Assembly (NCBI GenBank): GCA_002723155.1 | Contig: PBNO01000011.1 | Coordinates: 1-64,000, forward strand | Direction of reading: 5' to 3' | DNA length: 64,000 bases | Origin: Ponticaulis sp. | GTDB taxonomy: Bacteria > Pseudomonadota > Alphaproteobacteria > Caulobacterales > Hyphomonadaceae | In this document: piece after piece, positions 54,579 to 63,906 of the stretch | Layout: each line of letters starts with the position of its first letter | Position numbering within the stretch: position 1 is the first letter of the stretch | Program-made: the position numbers and the translations under genes | The notes under the pieces: model-generated | What the model was told of the DNA's origin: nothing | Seen by the model: the letters and a program-made list of their open reading frames with translations, nothing else | Database searches by the model: none

Positions 54579-56104
54579 GCCAGACCGACCTTTTCGTTCT
54601 CTCTGGCGTAATCGGTCTGCTGCTTACGGTGGGGCTGGTCGGGCGGAAGAAGTTTGCAACCACGCAAGCCTATTTTCTGGCAGGGCGTGAGCTTCGCTGG
54701 TGGCAGATCGGGATTTCCCTGTTTGCCACCAACTTTTCCGCAGCGGCGATTATTGGCCTCACAGGCGCTGCCTATCTCACTGGCATTGCGATTTATAACT
54801 ATGAGTGGGTCGGCATTATCGCCATGGTCGTATTCGCCATGGTGCTGGCGGGCGCGCTCAGGCGCAGTCAGGTCTATACGATCTCCCAGTATCTGGAGGA
54901 GCGCTTCGGCCAGACAGTGAAGATCGCCTATTCGGCCTTCGTGATCTTTCTGATCATTTTCATTGATATGGCGAGCGCGCTTTATGCGGGCGGCATGCTG
55001 CTGCGGGAGGTGTTCCCTTTCGCTTCGGTCAATCTGATCATCTTTGTGATTATGCTTCTGGTGGGGGCGTATTCGGTACTTGGCGGCCTCTCGGCGATTG
55101 CCCGTACGGATGTGATTCAAACCGTGGTGATTGCCGTCGGCGCGTTTCTGGTCGCGGGCTATACCTTTCACGCGGTTGGAGGCTGGAGCGCCTTCGTTGC
55201 TTCAGCGCCGGAAGAAAGCCTGTCGCTCATCCGGCCACTCGACGATATCGCAGTGCCTTGGACGGGGCTGATCACCGGCGTTCCAATTCTTTGTGCGTAT
55301 TTCTGGTTCGCCAATCAGAATATGGTGCAATGGGTTCTCTCCGCGAAATCTGAAGGTGATGCACGCCGTGGCCTTATGATGGCCGGGTTCATGAAAGTCG
55401 TCGTGCTTTTCATCATTGTTTTGCCCGGTGTCGCTGCGGTTAGCCTGTTTCCGGGCCTCAGTCAGGCGGACCGGATCTACCCGACGCTGCTGTTTGAACT
55501 TCTGCCGACGGGTATTCTTGGTCTGGTACTGGCGGGCTTTGTGGCCGCAATCATGGCGAGCGTTGATTCAACGCTTCATGCCGCGTCGACAATCATCACC
55601 ATGGATTTCGTTCACCGCGGGCGTAAGGAGCTTACGCCGAAGCAGCTTGTCTGGACGGGGCGGATCATCACCATGATCATCATCTGTTTCAGTGCGATCT
55701 GGGCGCCGCAGATTGGCCATTTCGGGACGCTGTTTGAGTATGTGCAGGGCGTGCTGTCTTACGCCGTAGCGCCGATTGTCGTCGTGTATCTGGGCGGATG
55801 GTTCTGGCAACGGGCGACCTCATCAGGGGCGCTGGCTGCGCTTGTGTCTGGTGTTGCGACCGCGATTCTGATCGGCATTCTGCAGCAGACCGGCTATTTC
55901 ACGACGCACTATCTGCACGTGCCTCTTCCTGTAGCGACGGTGAGCCTCGTGGCTTTGATCGTTGTGTCGCTCACGTCCAAGCGGCATGTTCCGCCAGAAG
56001 ACAGATTGCTGGTGCGCGACACTGCAAGCCTGACATCGCGCGACGGTGTCATAGCGCTCGCGCTGACATTGCTTGTCGGGCTGCAGGTGATTGCCTTCTG
56101 GTAG
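54575..56104 (+). CDS. SSS family sodium:solute symporter, second copy
   Basis: The 509-residue transporter starts at GTG 54575, which overlaps the halogenase stop. It has about 13 membrane helices and the SSS pattern Y-F-L-A-G-R-E-L-R-W-W-Q-I-G-I-S-L-F-A-T-N-F-S-A-A near 28-50. It is only distantly similar to the symporter at 40228-41817 and may carry another substrate, for example a modified or different sugar, or an aromatic compound. It ends the halogenase operon and is convergent with mmsB, 3 bp apart. Confidence 0.88.
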   Translation: MSQTDLFVLSGVIGLLLTVGLVGRKKFATTQAYFLAGRELRWWQIGISLFATNFSAAAIIGLTGAAYLTGIAIYNYEWVGIIAMVVFAMVLAGALRRSQVYTISQYLEERFGQTVKIAYSAFVIFLIIFIDMASALYAGGMLLREVFPFASVNLIIFVIMLLVGAYSVLGGLSAIARTDVIQTVVIAVGAFLVAGYTFHAVGGWSAFVASAPEESLSLIRPLDDIAVPWTGLITGVPILCAYFWFANQNMVQWVLSAKSEGDARRGLMMAGFMKVVVLFIIVLPGVAAVSLFPGLSQADRIYPTLLFELLPTGILGLVLAGFVAAIMASVDSTLHAASTIITMDFVHRGRKELTPKQLVWTGRIITMIIICFSAIWAPQIGHFGTLFEYVQGVLSYAVAPIVVVYLGGWFWQRATSSGALAALVSGVATAILIGILQQTGYFTTHYLHVPLPVATVSLVALIVVSLTSKRHVPPEDRLLVRDTASLTSRDGVIALALTLLVGLQVIAFW

Positions 56105-56107
56105 AGG

Positions 56108-56998
56108 CTAGATTTCGCCGCGGACGCGTTTCATGACGCCAGAGAAATCGAGACCGTCAAAACCGTCTGCCGAGAGATTGGCGTATGTCGCTTCAGCCAG
56201 TTTGCCGAACACGACATTTGCGCCTGCAGTTTCTGCGGCTCCCAGTGCCAGCTTCAGGTCTTTCAGCATCATCGCTACAGCAAAGCCTGGCTGGTAGTCG
56301 CGATTGGAAGGGGCGGCCGGAACAGGGCCCGGGGCAGGGCAATAGCTTGTCATCGACCAGCACTGGCCTGATGCAGTAGACGCGATGTTGAAGAAGGTCT
56401 GCGCATCAAGACCCAGCTTTTCAGCCAGGTTGAACGCTTCGCATGTGCCGACCATGGAGATACCGAGCAGCATGTTATTTGCAATCTTCGCAACCTGCCC
56501 GTTTCCGGCAGGGCCTGCGTGGAAGACATTCTTGCCCATAATTTCGAGGAATGGCTTTGCAGCCTCGAAGGCGGCATCCGGACCGCCCACCATAAAGGTC
56601 AGCGTGCCAGCATCGGCTGCGGCTGTGCCGCCCGAAACCGGCGCATCTACCATCAGAAAGCCCGCCGCTTTTGCTTTATCTGCCGCTTCACGGGCTTCAT
56701 CGACAGAGATTGTCGAGCAGTCGATGAGTGTCGCCGTCGATGGCGCATGCGCGGTGACACCTTCGGCGCCGAAATAGACCTCAAGCACATGTTTGCCGGC
56801 TGGAAGCATGGTGACGACGATCTCTGCGCCGGAAACAGCTTCGCGGAGGAACGCTGCAGGTTGTGCGCCCTTCGCTTCCGCCTGTTTGACAGCGTCAGGG
56901 TTCAGGTCAAACGCGGTGACTTCATGACCAGCGCCGACAAGATTGGCGCACATGCCAGAGCCCATATTCCCAAGGCCGATAAATGCAATTTTCGTCAT
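56108..56998 (-). CDS. mmsB: 3-hydroxyisobutyrate dehydrogenase
   Basis: The 296-residue NAD-dependent enzyme oxidises 3-hydroxyisobutyrate to methylmalonate semialdehyde, the substrate of MmsA. The nucleotide motif is F-I-G-L-G-N-M-G-S-G-M (5-15), the substrate site D-A-P-V-S-G-G-T-A-A-A near 117-126, and the catalytic Lys lies in G-N-G-Q-V-A-K-I-A-N-N. It is the last gene of the valine operon, sharing a base with the gene before it. Confidence 0.94.
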   Translation of the reverse strand: MTKIAFIGLGNMGSGMCANLVGAGHEVTAFDLNPDAVKQAEAKGAQPAAFLREAVSGAEIVVTMLPAGKHVLEVYFGAEGVTAHAPSTATLIDCSTISVDEAREAADKAKAAGFLMVDAPVSGGTAAADAGTLTFMVGGPDAAFEAAKPFLEIMGKNVFHAGPAGNGQVAKIANNMLLGISMVGTCEAFNLAEKLGLDAQTFFNIASTASGQCWSMTSYCPAPGPVPAAPSNRDYQPGFAVAMMLKDLKLALGAAETAGANVVFGKLAEATYANLSADGFDGLDFSGVMKRVRGEI

Positions 56999-58035
56999 CA
57001 GTTCGTCTCCAGAAATGTGAGCGGGCCGGTCTCGAGCGGTGCAAAGAATGCATCGATTTCACTCTCGCTGATCGCGCTGAGCGGGGCTGGAGACCAGTTC
57101 GGCGCATTGTCACGATCAATCAGAACGGCGCGGACGCCTTCCTGAAAATTGTCGGTCTTTATGAGGCGGCTGGCGATGCGATATTCCATCTCCATCACCT
57201 CTCTGAACGAGGCTTTCCCGCCTTCGTGGACCTGACGAAGAGACAGCTTCATAGAGAGCGGGGATTTCGAGGCGAGTGTGTCTGCTTGCGCTTTCGCCCA
57301 GTCGCCACCTGTTTTCAGCGCCTCGATGATGTCTTCAACACTATCGCCTTTGAACAGGCTATTGAGTTCTTCAGTGTGTGCCTCGAACGAACCGGTGGCG
57401 GTCGTTTCGAGGCCGTTCAGTGCCGACAGTCCGTCAGTGCAGATCGCCCTGGACAGCTCACCAAGCGCGGCGCTGTCGCAATAATGTGTCGCGATGCCTG
57501 CGGCCAGAACGTCTTTGCCTTTAAGGCGCGCGCCCGTGAGGGCTAGCCATGTGCCGAGCTCACCTTCAAGGCGCGGCAGGAAATAACCGCCGCCAACATC
57601 GGGAATAAGCCCGATACCTGTTTCCGGCATAGCAAACACGGTGCGTTCGGTCGCAATACGGTGCGTGCCGTGAACTGAAACGCCAACGCCGCCGCCCATG
57701 GTGATGCCATCCATTAGCGCGACGTATGGCTTTGGATACTCGCTGATCAGCGTGTTGAGCTGGTACTCGACTGCGAAGAATTGGGCGCCTTCCTTACCGT
57801 CGGTTTTGCCGCTTTCAGAGAGCAGAAGCACGTCACCACCTGCGCAAAAGCCTCGTGTTCCGTCGGCATGGTCGATCAGGACCAGTTCGACGGCGTCATT
57901 ATTGCGCAAGTCCTGCAGCGCAGCGATCATGATCTCGCACATCTCTTTGTTCAGAGCGTGGAGCGCACCCGCGCGATTAAGTGTGATCCGTCCGGCGCGG
58001 CCTTCGCGGCGGATGAGAACAGGGGCATCAGTCAT
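56998..58035 (-). CDS. 3-hydroxyisobutyryl-CoA hydrolase (enoyl-CoA hydratase/isomerase family)
   Basis: The 345-residue crotonase-fold protein is the size of 3-hydroxyisobutyryl-CoA hydrolases (about 350), longer than hydratases. Marks are R-I-T-L-N-R-A-G-A-L-H-A-L-N, G-F-C-A-G-G-D-V (oxyanion hole) and M-D-G-I-T-M-G-G-G-V-G-V-S-V-H-G. It releases CoA from 3-hydroxyisobutyryl-CoA so that MmsB can act. Its place between the acyl-CoA dehydrogenase and mmsB fits exactly. Confidence 0.9.
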   Translation of the reverse strand: MTDAPVLIRREGRAGRITLNRAGALHALNKEMCEIMIAALQDLRNNDAVELVLIDHADGTRGFCAGGDVLLLSESGKTDGKEGAQFFAVEYQLNTLISEYPKPYVALMDGITMGGGVGVSVHGTHRIATERTVFAMPETGIGLIPDVGGGYFLPRLEGELGTWLALTGARLKGKDVLAAGIATHYCDSAALGELSRAICTDGLSALNGLETTATGSFEAHTEELNSLFKGDSVEDIIEALKTGGDWAKAQADTLASKSPLSMKLSLRQVHEGGKASFREVMEMEYRIASRLIKTDNFQEGVRAVLIDRDNAPNWSPAPLSAISESEIDAFFAPLETGPLTFLETN

Positions 58036-58039
58036 ATAT

Positions 58040-59176
58040 CTAGTCTTTCAGAAGGTCGCGGGAGACGATGACGCGCATAATCTCGTTCGTGCCTTCGAGG
58101 ATTTGGTGGACGCGCAGATCGCGGACGATGCGCTCAACTTCGTATTCACGCAGATAGCCATAGCCGCCATGGATTTGCAGGGCATCATTGGCAACTTTAA
58201 AGCCTGTGTCTGTTACGAAACGCTTTGCAGACGCGCAGGCTTTGCTGGCATCAGGCGCGCCTGCATCCAGTTTTTGCGCGGCTGTGTAGAGAAGCGCACG
58301 CGCGGCGGAGAGCTCGATATCCATGTCCGCGAGCTTGAACTGCGTGGCCTGAAAATCGGCAATCGCTTTGCCGAACTGTATGCGGTCTTTGGCATAGGCG
58401 AGGGCGCGCTCAAGCGCTTCCTGCGCGCCGCCAAGAGAGGCCGCGGCAATGTTGAGGCGGCCGCCATCGAGCCCCGCCATGGCGTATTTGAAGCCTTCGC
58501 CTTCATTGCCGACGCGGTTGGTCGCTGGAATACGGCAGTTATCGAAACTCACGACGGCTGTCGGCTGGGCATGCCAGCCCATTTTCTCTTCCTTCTTGCC
58601 GAAGGAGAGGCCTTCAGTGCCCTTCTCGACAATGAAGGTTGAGATACCGCGAGCACCATCATCAGAAGTGCGGGCCATAACGACATAGACATCAGAGAAG
58701 CCAGCGCCGGATATGAACATCTTGGAGCCATTCAGCACATAATCATCGCCGTCACGAACGGCGCGTGTGCGCAGGCTCGCTGCATCCGAGCCCGAGCCCG
58801 GTTCTGTAAGGCAGTAGGAGGCGATCAGCTCGCAGCTCGCAAATTTTGGAATGTAGTGCTGGCGCAGCTCTTCAGACGCGAATTTATCAATCATCGCGCC
58901 AGCCATATTGTGGATGGAGAGGAAGGTCGCGTGAGAGATATCGCCTTTGGACAGCTGTTCGAAAATAAGGACGGCGTCGAAGCGCGACAGGCCGGATCCG
59001 CCGAGGTCTTCATTCAGATAAATGCCGCCAAAGCCCAGCTCACCCAGAGCCTCCAGAACGCTTCGGTCCAGCGTGCGTTCTTCTTCCCAGCGCGCCGAGT
59101 TCGGACGCAGCATATCCGCTGTAAACTTGGCAGCGGTTTCTGAAATCAGGCTCTGTTCTTCGGTCAGTATCGTCAT
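58040..59176 (-). CDS. Acyl-CoA dehydrogenase, probably isobutyryl-CoA dehydrogenase
   Basis: The 378-residue flavoprotein has the acyl-CoA dehydrogenase layout. It carries Y-C-L-T-E-P-G-S-G-S-D-A-A near 120-132 and K-M-G-W-H-A-Q-P-T with the substrate-binding region. The C-terminal catalytic stretch is I-L-E-G-T-N-E-I-M-R-V-I-V-S-R. Its operon places it as the isobutyryl-CoA dehydrogenase that makes methacrylyl-CoA from valine-derived isobutyryl-CoA; chain-length specificity is inferred from context. Confidence 0.92.
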   Translation of the reverse strand: MTILTEEQSLISETAAKFTADMLRPNSARWEEERTLDRSVLEALGELGFGGIYLNEDLGGSGLSRFDAVLIFEQLSKGDISHATFLSIHNMAGAMIDKFASEELRQHYIPKFASCELIASYCLTEPGSGSDAASLRTRAVRDGDDYVLNGSKMFISGAGFSDVYVVMARTSDDGARGISTFIVEKGTEGLSFGKKEEKMGWHAQPTAVVSFDNCRIPATNRVGNEGEGFKYAMAGLDGGRLNIAAASLGGAQEALERALAYAKDRIQFGKAIADFQATQFKLADMDIELSAARALLYTAAQKLDAGAPDASKACASAKRFVTDTGFKVANDALQIHGGYGYLREYEVERIVRDLRVHQILEGTNEIMRVIVSRDLLKD

Positions 59177-59184
59177 GGCGTGAA

Positions 59185-59967
59185 TTACTTATCCTTGAAA
59201 TCGGGTGCGCGCTTTTCAGAGAAGGCGGCCATGCCTTCCTTCTGATCTTCCGTGCCGAACAGGCCCTGGAAGAGGCGGCGTTCGAATTTAACGCCCTCGG
59301 TTGTTGGCAGCTCCAGCGCGCGGGAGACCATTTCTTTCGCCGCCATAATGGATGGCAGGGAAAAACCGGCAATTTCATTGGCTGCCGTGAGGGCCGTCTG
59401 CATCAGCTCGTCATGCGGAACGACACGAGAGACCAGTCCAATCCGGTCAGCTTCCTCGCCATCAATCATCCGGCCTGTGAGTACCAGATCCATAGCTTTG
59501 GCTTTGCCCACCGCTTTCGTGAGACGGATTGAGCCGCCCATGCCGGGCGTTACGCCGAGCTTAATTTCCGGCTGGCCGAATTTGGCTTTGTCAGAGGCGA
59601 TAATCAGGTCGCACATCATGGCGAGCTCACACCCTCCACCAAGGGCAAAACCGTTCACCGCTGCGATGACAGGTTTGCGGCAAGCTGCAAACCTGTCCCA
59701 ACCTGCAAAATAGTCTTCAACATACATGTCAGAGAAGCTTTGCGGCTGCATTTCCTTGATGTCAGCACCAGCGGCAAACGCACGGCCAGCGCCGGTTAGC
59801 ACAGACACAGCGATGTCCTTATTGCGATCAATTGCGGCAAAACAGTCCGCGACTTCGGCCATGACCTCAGCGTTGAGTGCATTCAGGCTGTCCGGCCGGT
59901 TCAGCGTGACGATCGCCACGCGGCCCTGCTGTTCTAATGTGATCGTATTGTAGGTCATTTCGGTCAC
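59185..59967 (-). CDS. Enoyl-CoA hydratase (methacrylyl-CoA hydratase in valine breakdown)
   Basis: The 260-residue crotonase has [12 protein letters not shown], the oxyanion-hole [11 protein letters not shown] (68-78) and the catalytic Glu region [12 protein letters not shown] near 110. It closely follows the short-chain enoyl-CoA hydratase pattern. By position it hydrates methacrylyl-CoA to 3-hydroxyisobutyryl-CoA. It abuts mmsA with no gap, and lies 8 bp from the acyl-CoA dehydrogenase. Confidence 0.93.
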   Translation of the reverse strand: MTEMTYNTITLEQQGRVAIVTLNRPDSLNALNAEVMAEVADCFAAIDRNKDIAVSVLTGAGRAFAAGADIKEMQPQSFSDMYVEDYFAGWDRFAACRKPVIAAVNGFALGGGCELAMMCDLIIASDKAKFGQPEIKLGVTPGMGGSIRLTKAVGKAKAMDLVLTGRMIDGEEADRIGLVSRVVPHDELMQTALTAANEIAGFSLPSIMAAKEMVSRALELPTTEGVKFERRLFQGLFGTEDQKEGMAAFSEKRAPDFKDK

Positions 59968-61464
59968 CTATCGCATCGTCGGAATAATAAAGGACTGGTC
60001 GCCAATGTCGCCTTCCGGCCAGCGCTGTGTCACGGTTTTGACCTTAGTGCAGAAGCGTACACCATCCATGCCGTACTGGTTGTGGTCACCAAAGGCTGAC
60101 CGCTTCCAGCCGGAGAAGCTGTGATAGGCGACCGGCACGGGAATTGGTACATTGATACCGACCATGCCGACATTCACTTTAGACGCAAACTCGCGCGCAG
60201 CCTGACCGTTTCGCGTGAAGAGCGCTACGCCATTGCCATACTGGTGCTTGCTTGGAAGTTCTGCGGCTTCTTCCAGCGTTTCAGCGCGCACGACTTGCAG
60301 AACAGGGCCGAAAATCTCTTCGTCGTAGGTCTTCATGCCCGGCTTCACATTGTCGAACAGGCTCGGCCCGATGAAATAGCCGTTCTCATGTCCCTGTAGC
60401 GTGTGACCGCGTCCGTCCAGCAGTAGGTCTGCGCCTTCATCCACGCCCATCTGGATATAGTTTTCAACCTTTTCCTTGTGTGCCGCGGAGACGACCGGCC
60501 CGTAATGAGCGTCTTTGTCCGTCGATACACCAACTTTCAAGGCGCGTGCTTCGGCAATCATGCGCTCGACAAACTCATCGGCTGTTTTCTTGCCCACAGG
60601 GACAGCCACCGGCAGCGCCATGCAGCGTTCGCCTGCAGAGCCATAGGCCGCGCCGACAATATCTTTGACGACCTGATCCATATCGGCGTCTGGCAGGATG
60701 ATGCCGTGGTTTTTCGCGCCGCCCATCGCCTGAACGCGCTTTCCGTTGGCCGTGCCGCGGGAATAGACGTATTGGGCAATGTCAGACGAGCCGACAAAGC
60801 TGACGGCCTTGATGTCAGCATGGTCCAGGATCGCATCAACGACTTCCTTATCGCCGTTCACGACGTTCAGAACGCCCTCTGGTGCACCCGCTTCAAGGAA
60901 CAGCTCTGCGAGGCGCATCGGCACGGATGGGTCTTTTTCAGACGGCTTCAGAATGAAGGTGTTACCGCAGGCGATAGATACGCCGAACATCCACATCGGG
61001 ATCATGGCCGGGAAGTTGAACGGCGTGATGCCTGCCGTCACGCCTAGAGGCTGGCGCATGGAATAGACATCGATGCCGGGGCCAGCGCCTTCGGTATATT
61101 CGCCTTTCAGAAGGTGAGGGATGCCGCAAGCGAACTCGATCACCTCAAGGCCGCGCTGAACATCGCCAACTGAGTCCGCGATCACCTTGCCGTGCTCTGC
61201 AGAGAGCATATGCGCCAGCTCGTCCATATTGGCTTCAAGAAGGCGTTTGAACTCGAACATGACGCGGGCGCGCTTTTGCGGATTTGTCGCTGCCCATGCC
61301 GGTTGCGCGTTCACTGCCGCCTGCACCGCGCTATCGAGTTCCGAAGGTGTTGCGAGTGACACACGCGCCTGAACCTCACCGGTATTCGGATCATAAACAT
61401 CGGCAAAGCGCTCTGATGTGCCGCTGACCGACTGTCCGTTCACGAAATGATGGAGTTCACGCAT
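59968..61464 (-). CDS. mmsA: Methylmalonate-semialdehyde dehydrogenase (CoA-acylating)
   Basis: The 498-residue aldehyde dehydrogenase converts methylmalonate semialdehyde to propionyl-CoA with CoA and NAD. The catalytic Cys is in S-A-G-E-R-C-M-A-L-P-V-A-V near 285, and P-F-N-F-P-A-M-I-P-M-W-M-F is typical of MmsA. Length is normal. It heads the five-gene operon and faces the divergent LysR regulator 98 bp away. Confidence 0.95.
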   Translation of the reverse strand: MRELHHFVNGQSVSGTSERFADVYDPNTGEVQARVSLATPSELDSAVQAAVNAQPAWAATNPQKRARVMFEFKRLLEANMDELAHMLSAEHGKVIADSVGDVQRGLEVIEFACGIPHLLKGEYTEGAGPGIDVYSMRQPLGVTAGITPFNFPAMIPMWMFGVSIACGNTFILKPSEKDPSVPMRLAELFLEAGAPEGVLNVVNGDKEVVDAILDHADIKAVSFVGSSDIAQYVYSRGTANGKRVQAMGGAKNHGIILPDADMDQVVKDIVGAAYGSAGERCMALPVAVPVGKKTADEFVERMIAEARALKVGVSTDKDAHYGPVVSAAHKEKVENYIQMGVDEGADLLLDGRGHTLQGHENGYFIGPSLFDNVKPGMKTYDEEIFGPVLQVVRAETLEEAAELPSKHQYGNGVALFTRNGQAAREFASKVNVGMVGINVPIPVPVAYHSFSGWKRSAFGDHNQYGMDGVRFCTKVKTVTQRWPEGDIGDQSFIIPTMR

Positions 61465-61528
61465 GGTTCTTTCCCTATGACCTGATCTTTGCGCGCCAGT
61501 CTAAAGCCTGTAAATAATCAAATAAACA

Positions 61529-61540
61529 TGCGCTTTCGCA
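61529..61540. promoter_or_regulatory. Short inverted repeat, candidate LysR site between mmsA and its regulator
   Basis: TGCG-CTTT-CGCA is a perfect palindrome with 4-bp arms, 22 bp before the LysR start and within the 98-bp divergent gap. The sequence is short and could be chance. Confidence 0.3.
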
Positions 61541-61562
61541 ATTTGAATTGGCATTTTTGCAA

Positions 61563-62441
61563 ATGAATATCCATTGGGACGACATCCGCTTCCTGCTTCA
61601 CGTAAGCCGTTTCTCAAAGCTGGCAAAAGCAGCCCAGCATATGGGGCAGGATACCTCAACGGTGAGCCGGCGTCTGAAGCGGCTTGAAAGCGAGTTGGGC
61701 ATGCTCCTCTTCGAGCGGACACGTCAGGGGCATGTACTCACGCGAGACGGGCAGAAAGTCGTCGAGCGGGCTGAAATCATCGAGCAGAATATTCAGGATA
61801 TCGTTGCCCTGTCAGAGCGGGCCGATAATCGCGTATCCGGCCGCGTGCGCATTGGCGTTACCGAGGGGTTGGGCGCTGCCGTCCTCGCGCCAGCCATTGC
61901 GGATTTCTCTCGCGAGTATCCGGCGGTTGAGCTCGACTTGATCGCTATGTCCGGCTTTGCAAACGTCTCCCGCAGAGAGGCTGACCTCGCCATTCTGCTT
62001 GCGCGTCCGACGGCGGGGCGTCTGCGCGTGCGGAAGCTCTCTGACTACACGCTGAAGCTTTACGCCTCGGCGGATTATCTGGCGACGGCGAATACGCCCA
62101 CGACAGAAGCAGACCTGAAAGATCATCCTCTGATCGGCTATGTGGACGAGCTGATTTATTCGCCCCAGCTGCGCTATTACTCAGAAGTCTCCGCAGACCT
62201 GAAGCCGACTCTCTGTAGCCCGAGTATTGTGGCTCAGCTGGAGATGGTGCGATCCGGCGCCGGTATCGCGATCCTGCCATGCTTCATGGCTGAAAAGCAC
62301 GATGATCTGGTCTGTGTTTTACCGGATAGGGTCTCTGTCACGCGTTCATTCTGGCTGGTGACACATGAAGATGTCGCCTCGCTTGCGCGTGTTAAAGCTG
62401 CGTCCGAATTCATCGAGCGCACCGTGAAGCGGCTGGGATAA
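61563..62441 (+). CDS. LysR family transcriptional regulator, divergent from the valine operon
   Basis: From ATG 61563 the 292-residue protein has the N-terminal winged HTH (F-S-K-L-A-K-A-A-Q-H-M-G-Q-D-T-S-T-V-S-R-R-L-K-R-L-E, about 15-40) and a periplasmic-binding-like effector domain from about 90. The TTG at 61548 is in frame but adds an unusual leader. Divergent LysR genes usually regulate the neighbouring operon, so it probably controls mmsA onward in response to a valine intermediate; the effector is unknown. Confidence 0.92.
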   Translation: MNIHWDDIRFLLHVSRFSKLAKAAQHMGQDTSTVSRRLKRLESELGMLLFERTRQGHVLTRDGQKVVERAEIIEQNIQDIVALSERADNRVSGRVRIGVTEGLGAAVLAPAIADFSREYPAVELDLIAMSGFANVSRREADLAILLARPTAGRLRVRKLSDYTLKLYASADYLATANTPTTEADLKDHPLIGYVDELIYSPQLRYYSEVSADLKPTLCSPSIVAQLEMVRSGAGIAILPCFMAEKHDDLVCVLPDRVSVTRSFWLVTHEDVASLARVKAASEFIERTVKRLG

Positions 62442-62663
62442 CTTCAGCTATTCGGTGCTTCTCGTGACCAATCAAGCCCATACATCCGCAGTTCATGACA
62501 GCGGAATAGACTGGCCGTGCTTGGGTAGCCTCCTTCTGGTATTTTCTTCGACTGGGAAGGTGGAGGTTCACGTCCGCCATTATCGCCAACCGAATATTCA
62601 GGAATGCGACAGCGATAGCCAGAACCACTCATCTTAAGTTTCTCCAATCGAATTCCGGCCCCG

Positions 62664-63890
62664 ATGGAGATCCCGATGAGTGCTGCTAGTCCAGCTTCCG
62701 CCGACGCGGCTGAGAAGGTTCAGGGCCGATTGCGACCCGTGACGACGTTTGTCTTTGCGCTCGCCACCGGAACCTATGCCGGCAATCTTTATCTCGCCCA
62801 GCCTCTCATCGAAATGATCGGGCAGGATCTTCAGATGAGTACGGCGATACTCGGCGTTATCGTGATGCTGACGCAGGTCGGTTACGCGCTGGGCATGTTT
62901 TTCGCCGGACCACTGGCGGACATTACCGAAAACAAGCGCCTCATTCTCATATCGGTGACCTGTGTTGTCATCGGCATGCTGGGAATTTCCTTCTCAACGA
63001 CGCCATGGATGTTTCTCGCCGCATCTTTCTTTGTAGGTATTTCGGCAATCGGAACTCAGATCATCGTTCCGCTCGCGGCCAATCTGGCAGATGATGAAAA
63101 GCGTGGCGCGCAGATCGGCACGATTATGGCGGGCCTCCTGACGGGCATTATGCTTGCGCGTCCGGCATCCAGCTTCATGGCCAGTCTCTGGGGCTGGCGC
63201 GCACCGTTTCTGGTGTTCGCCTTCCTTATGACGGGTATCGGTATTCTGCTCACCATTTATACGCCGCGCTACACGCCGAAGACGCGCTACGGCTATTTCA
63301 ACCTGATTAAGTCCATGCTGGTTCTGCCATTGAGATCAGACCCGTTGCGTCGACGCTGCATTTATCAGGGTATCGCGTTCGGCGTGTTCAATATGTTCTG
63401 GACCACGTCTTCGCTTGTGCTGACTGACCAGTTCAATCTTAATTATCAGGAGATCGCTGTGTTTGCGATCGCCGGGGCTGGTGGTGCACTGGCTGCGCCT
63501 TATGCCGGTCGATTTGCTGATCGCGGGCTAACCCGTATCGCGACTGGCTCGGTGCTGATCATTCTTCTGATTTCGCTGGGCCTTACCGTACCGCTCGTCC
63601 AGTTCAAGTATCTGATCGTTTTTGCCCTGACGGCTGTCATTATTGATGCTGCGGTACAGGCCAATCAGGTGCTGGGACAGGCGACAATCTACGCAGAGCT
63701 TCCTGAGGCGAGGGCGCGCGCAAACTCCATGTACATGACCAGTCTTTTCATTGGGGCCGGTGCCGGATCGTTGATCGCGCCTGCCGCATATGACTTTGGC
63801 GGCTGGGCGATGGTGGTCTCCATAGCGGCCGGTCTCGTGGCTCTCACTACGATTTATTGGGCAACTGAATATCTGCCCGCAAAGCGCTGA
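62664..63890 (+). CDS. MFS transporter (DHA1-type, YnfM-like)
   Basis: The 408-residue protein has twelve predicted helices. The first motif is A-T-G-T-Y-A-G-N-L-Y-L-A-Q-P-L-I-E-M-I (36-54), and F-A-G-P-L-A-D-I-T-E-N-K-R-L lies in the first cytoplasmic loop, the classical MFS signature. It is in the drug/metabolite exporter class; substrate unknown. Starts at 62664 or 62676 are both possible. It lies 222 bp behind the LysR gene, with no definable site in that gap. Confidence 0.85.
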   Translation: MEIPMSAASPASADAAEKVQGRLRPVTTFVFALATGTYAGNLYLAQPLIEMIGQDLQMSTAILGVIVMLTQVGYALGMFFAGPLADITENKRLILISVTCVVIGMLGISFSTTPWMFLAASFFVGISAIGTQIIVPLAANLADDEKRGAQIGTIMAGLLTGIMLARPASSFMASLWGWRAPFLVFAFLMTGIGILLTIYTPRYTPKTRYGYFNLIKSMLVLPLRSDPLRRRCIYQGIAFGVFNMFWTTSSLVLTDQFNLNYQEIAVFAIAGAGGALAAPYAGRFADRGLTRIATGSVLIILLISLGLTVPLVQFKYLIVFALTAVIIDAAVQANQVLGQATIYAELPEARARANSMYMTSLFIGAGAGSLIAPAAYDFGGWAMVVSIAAGLVALTTIYWATEYLPAKR

Positions 63891-63906
63891 GAAGGATCAC
63901 AGCCGT

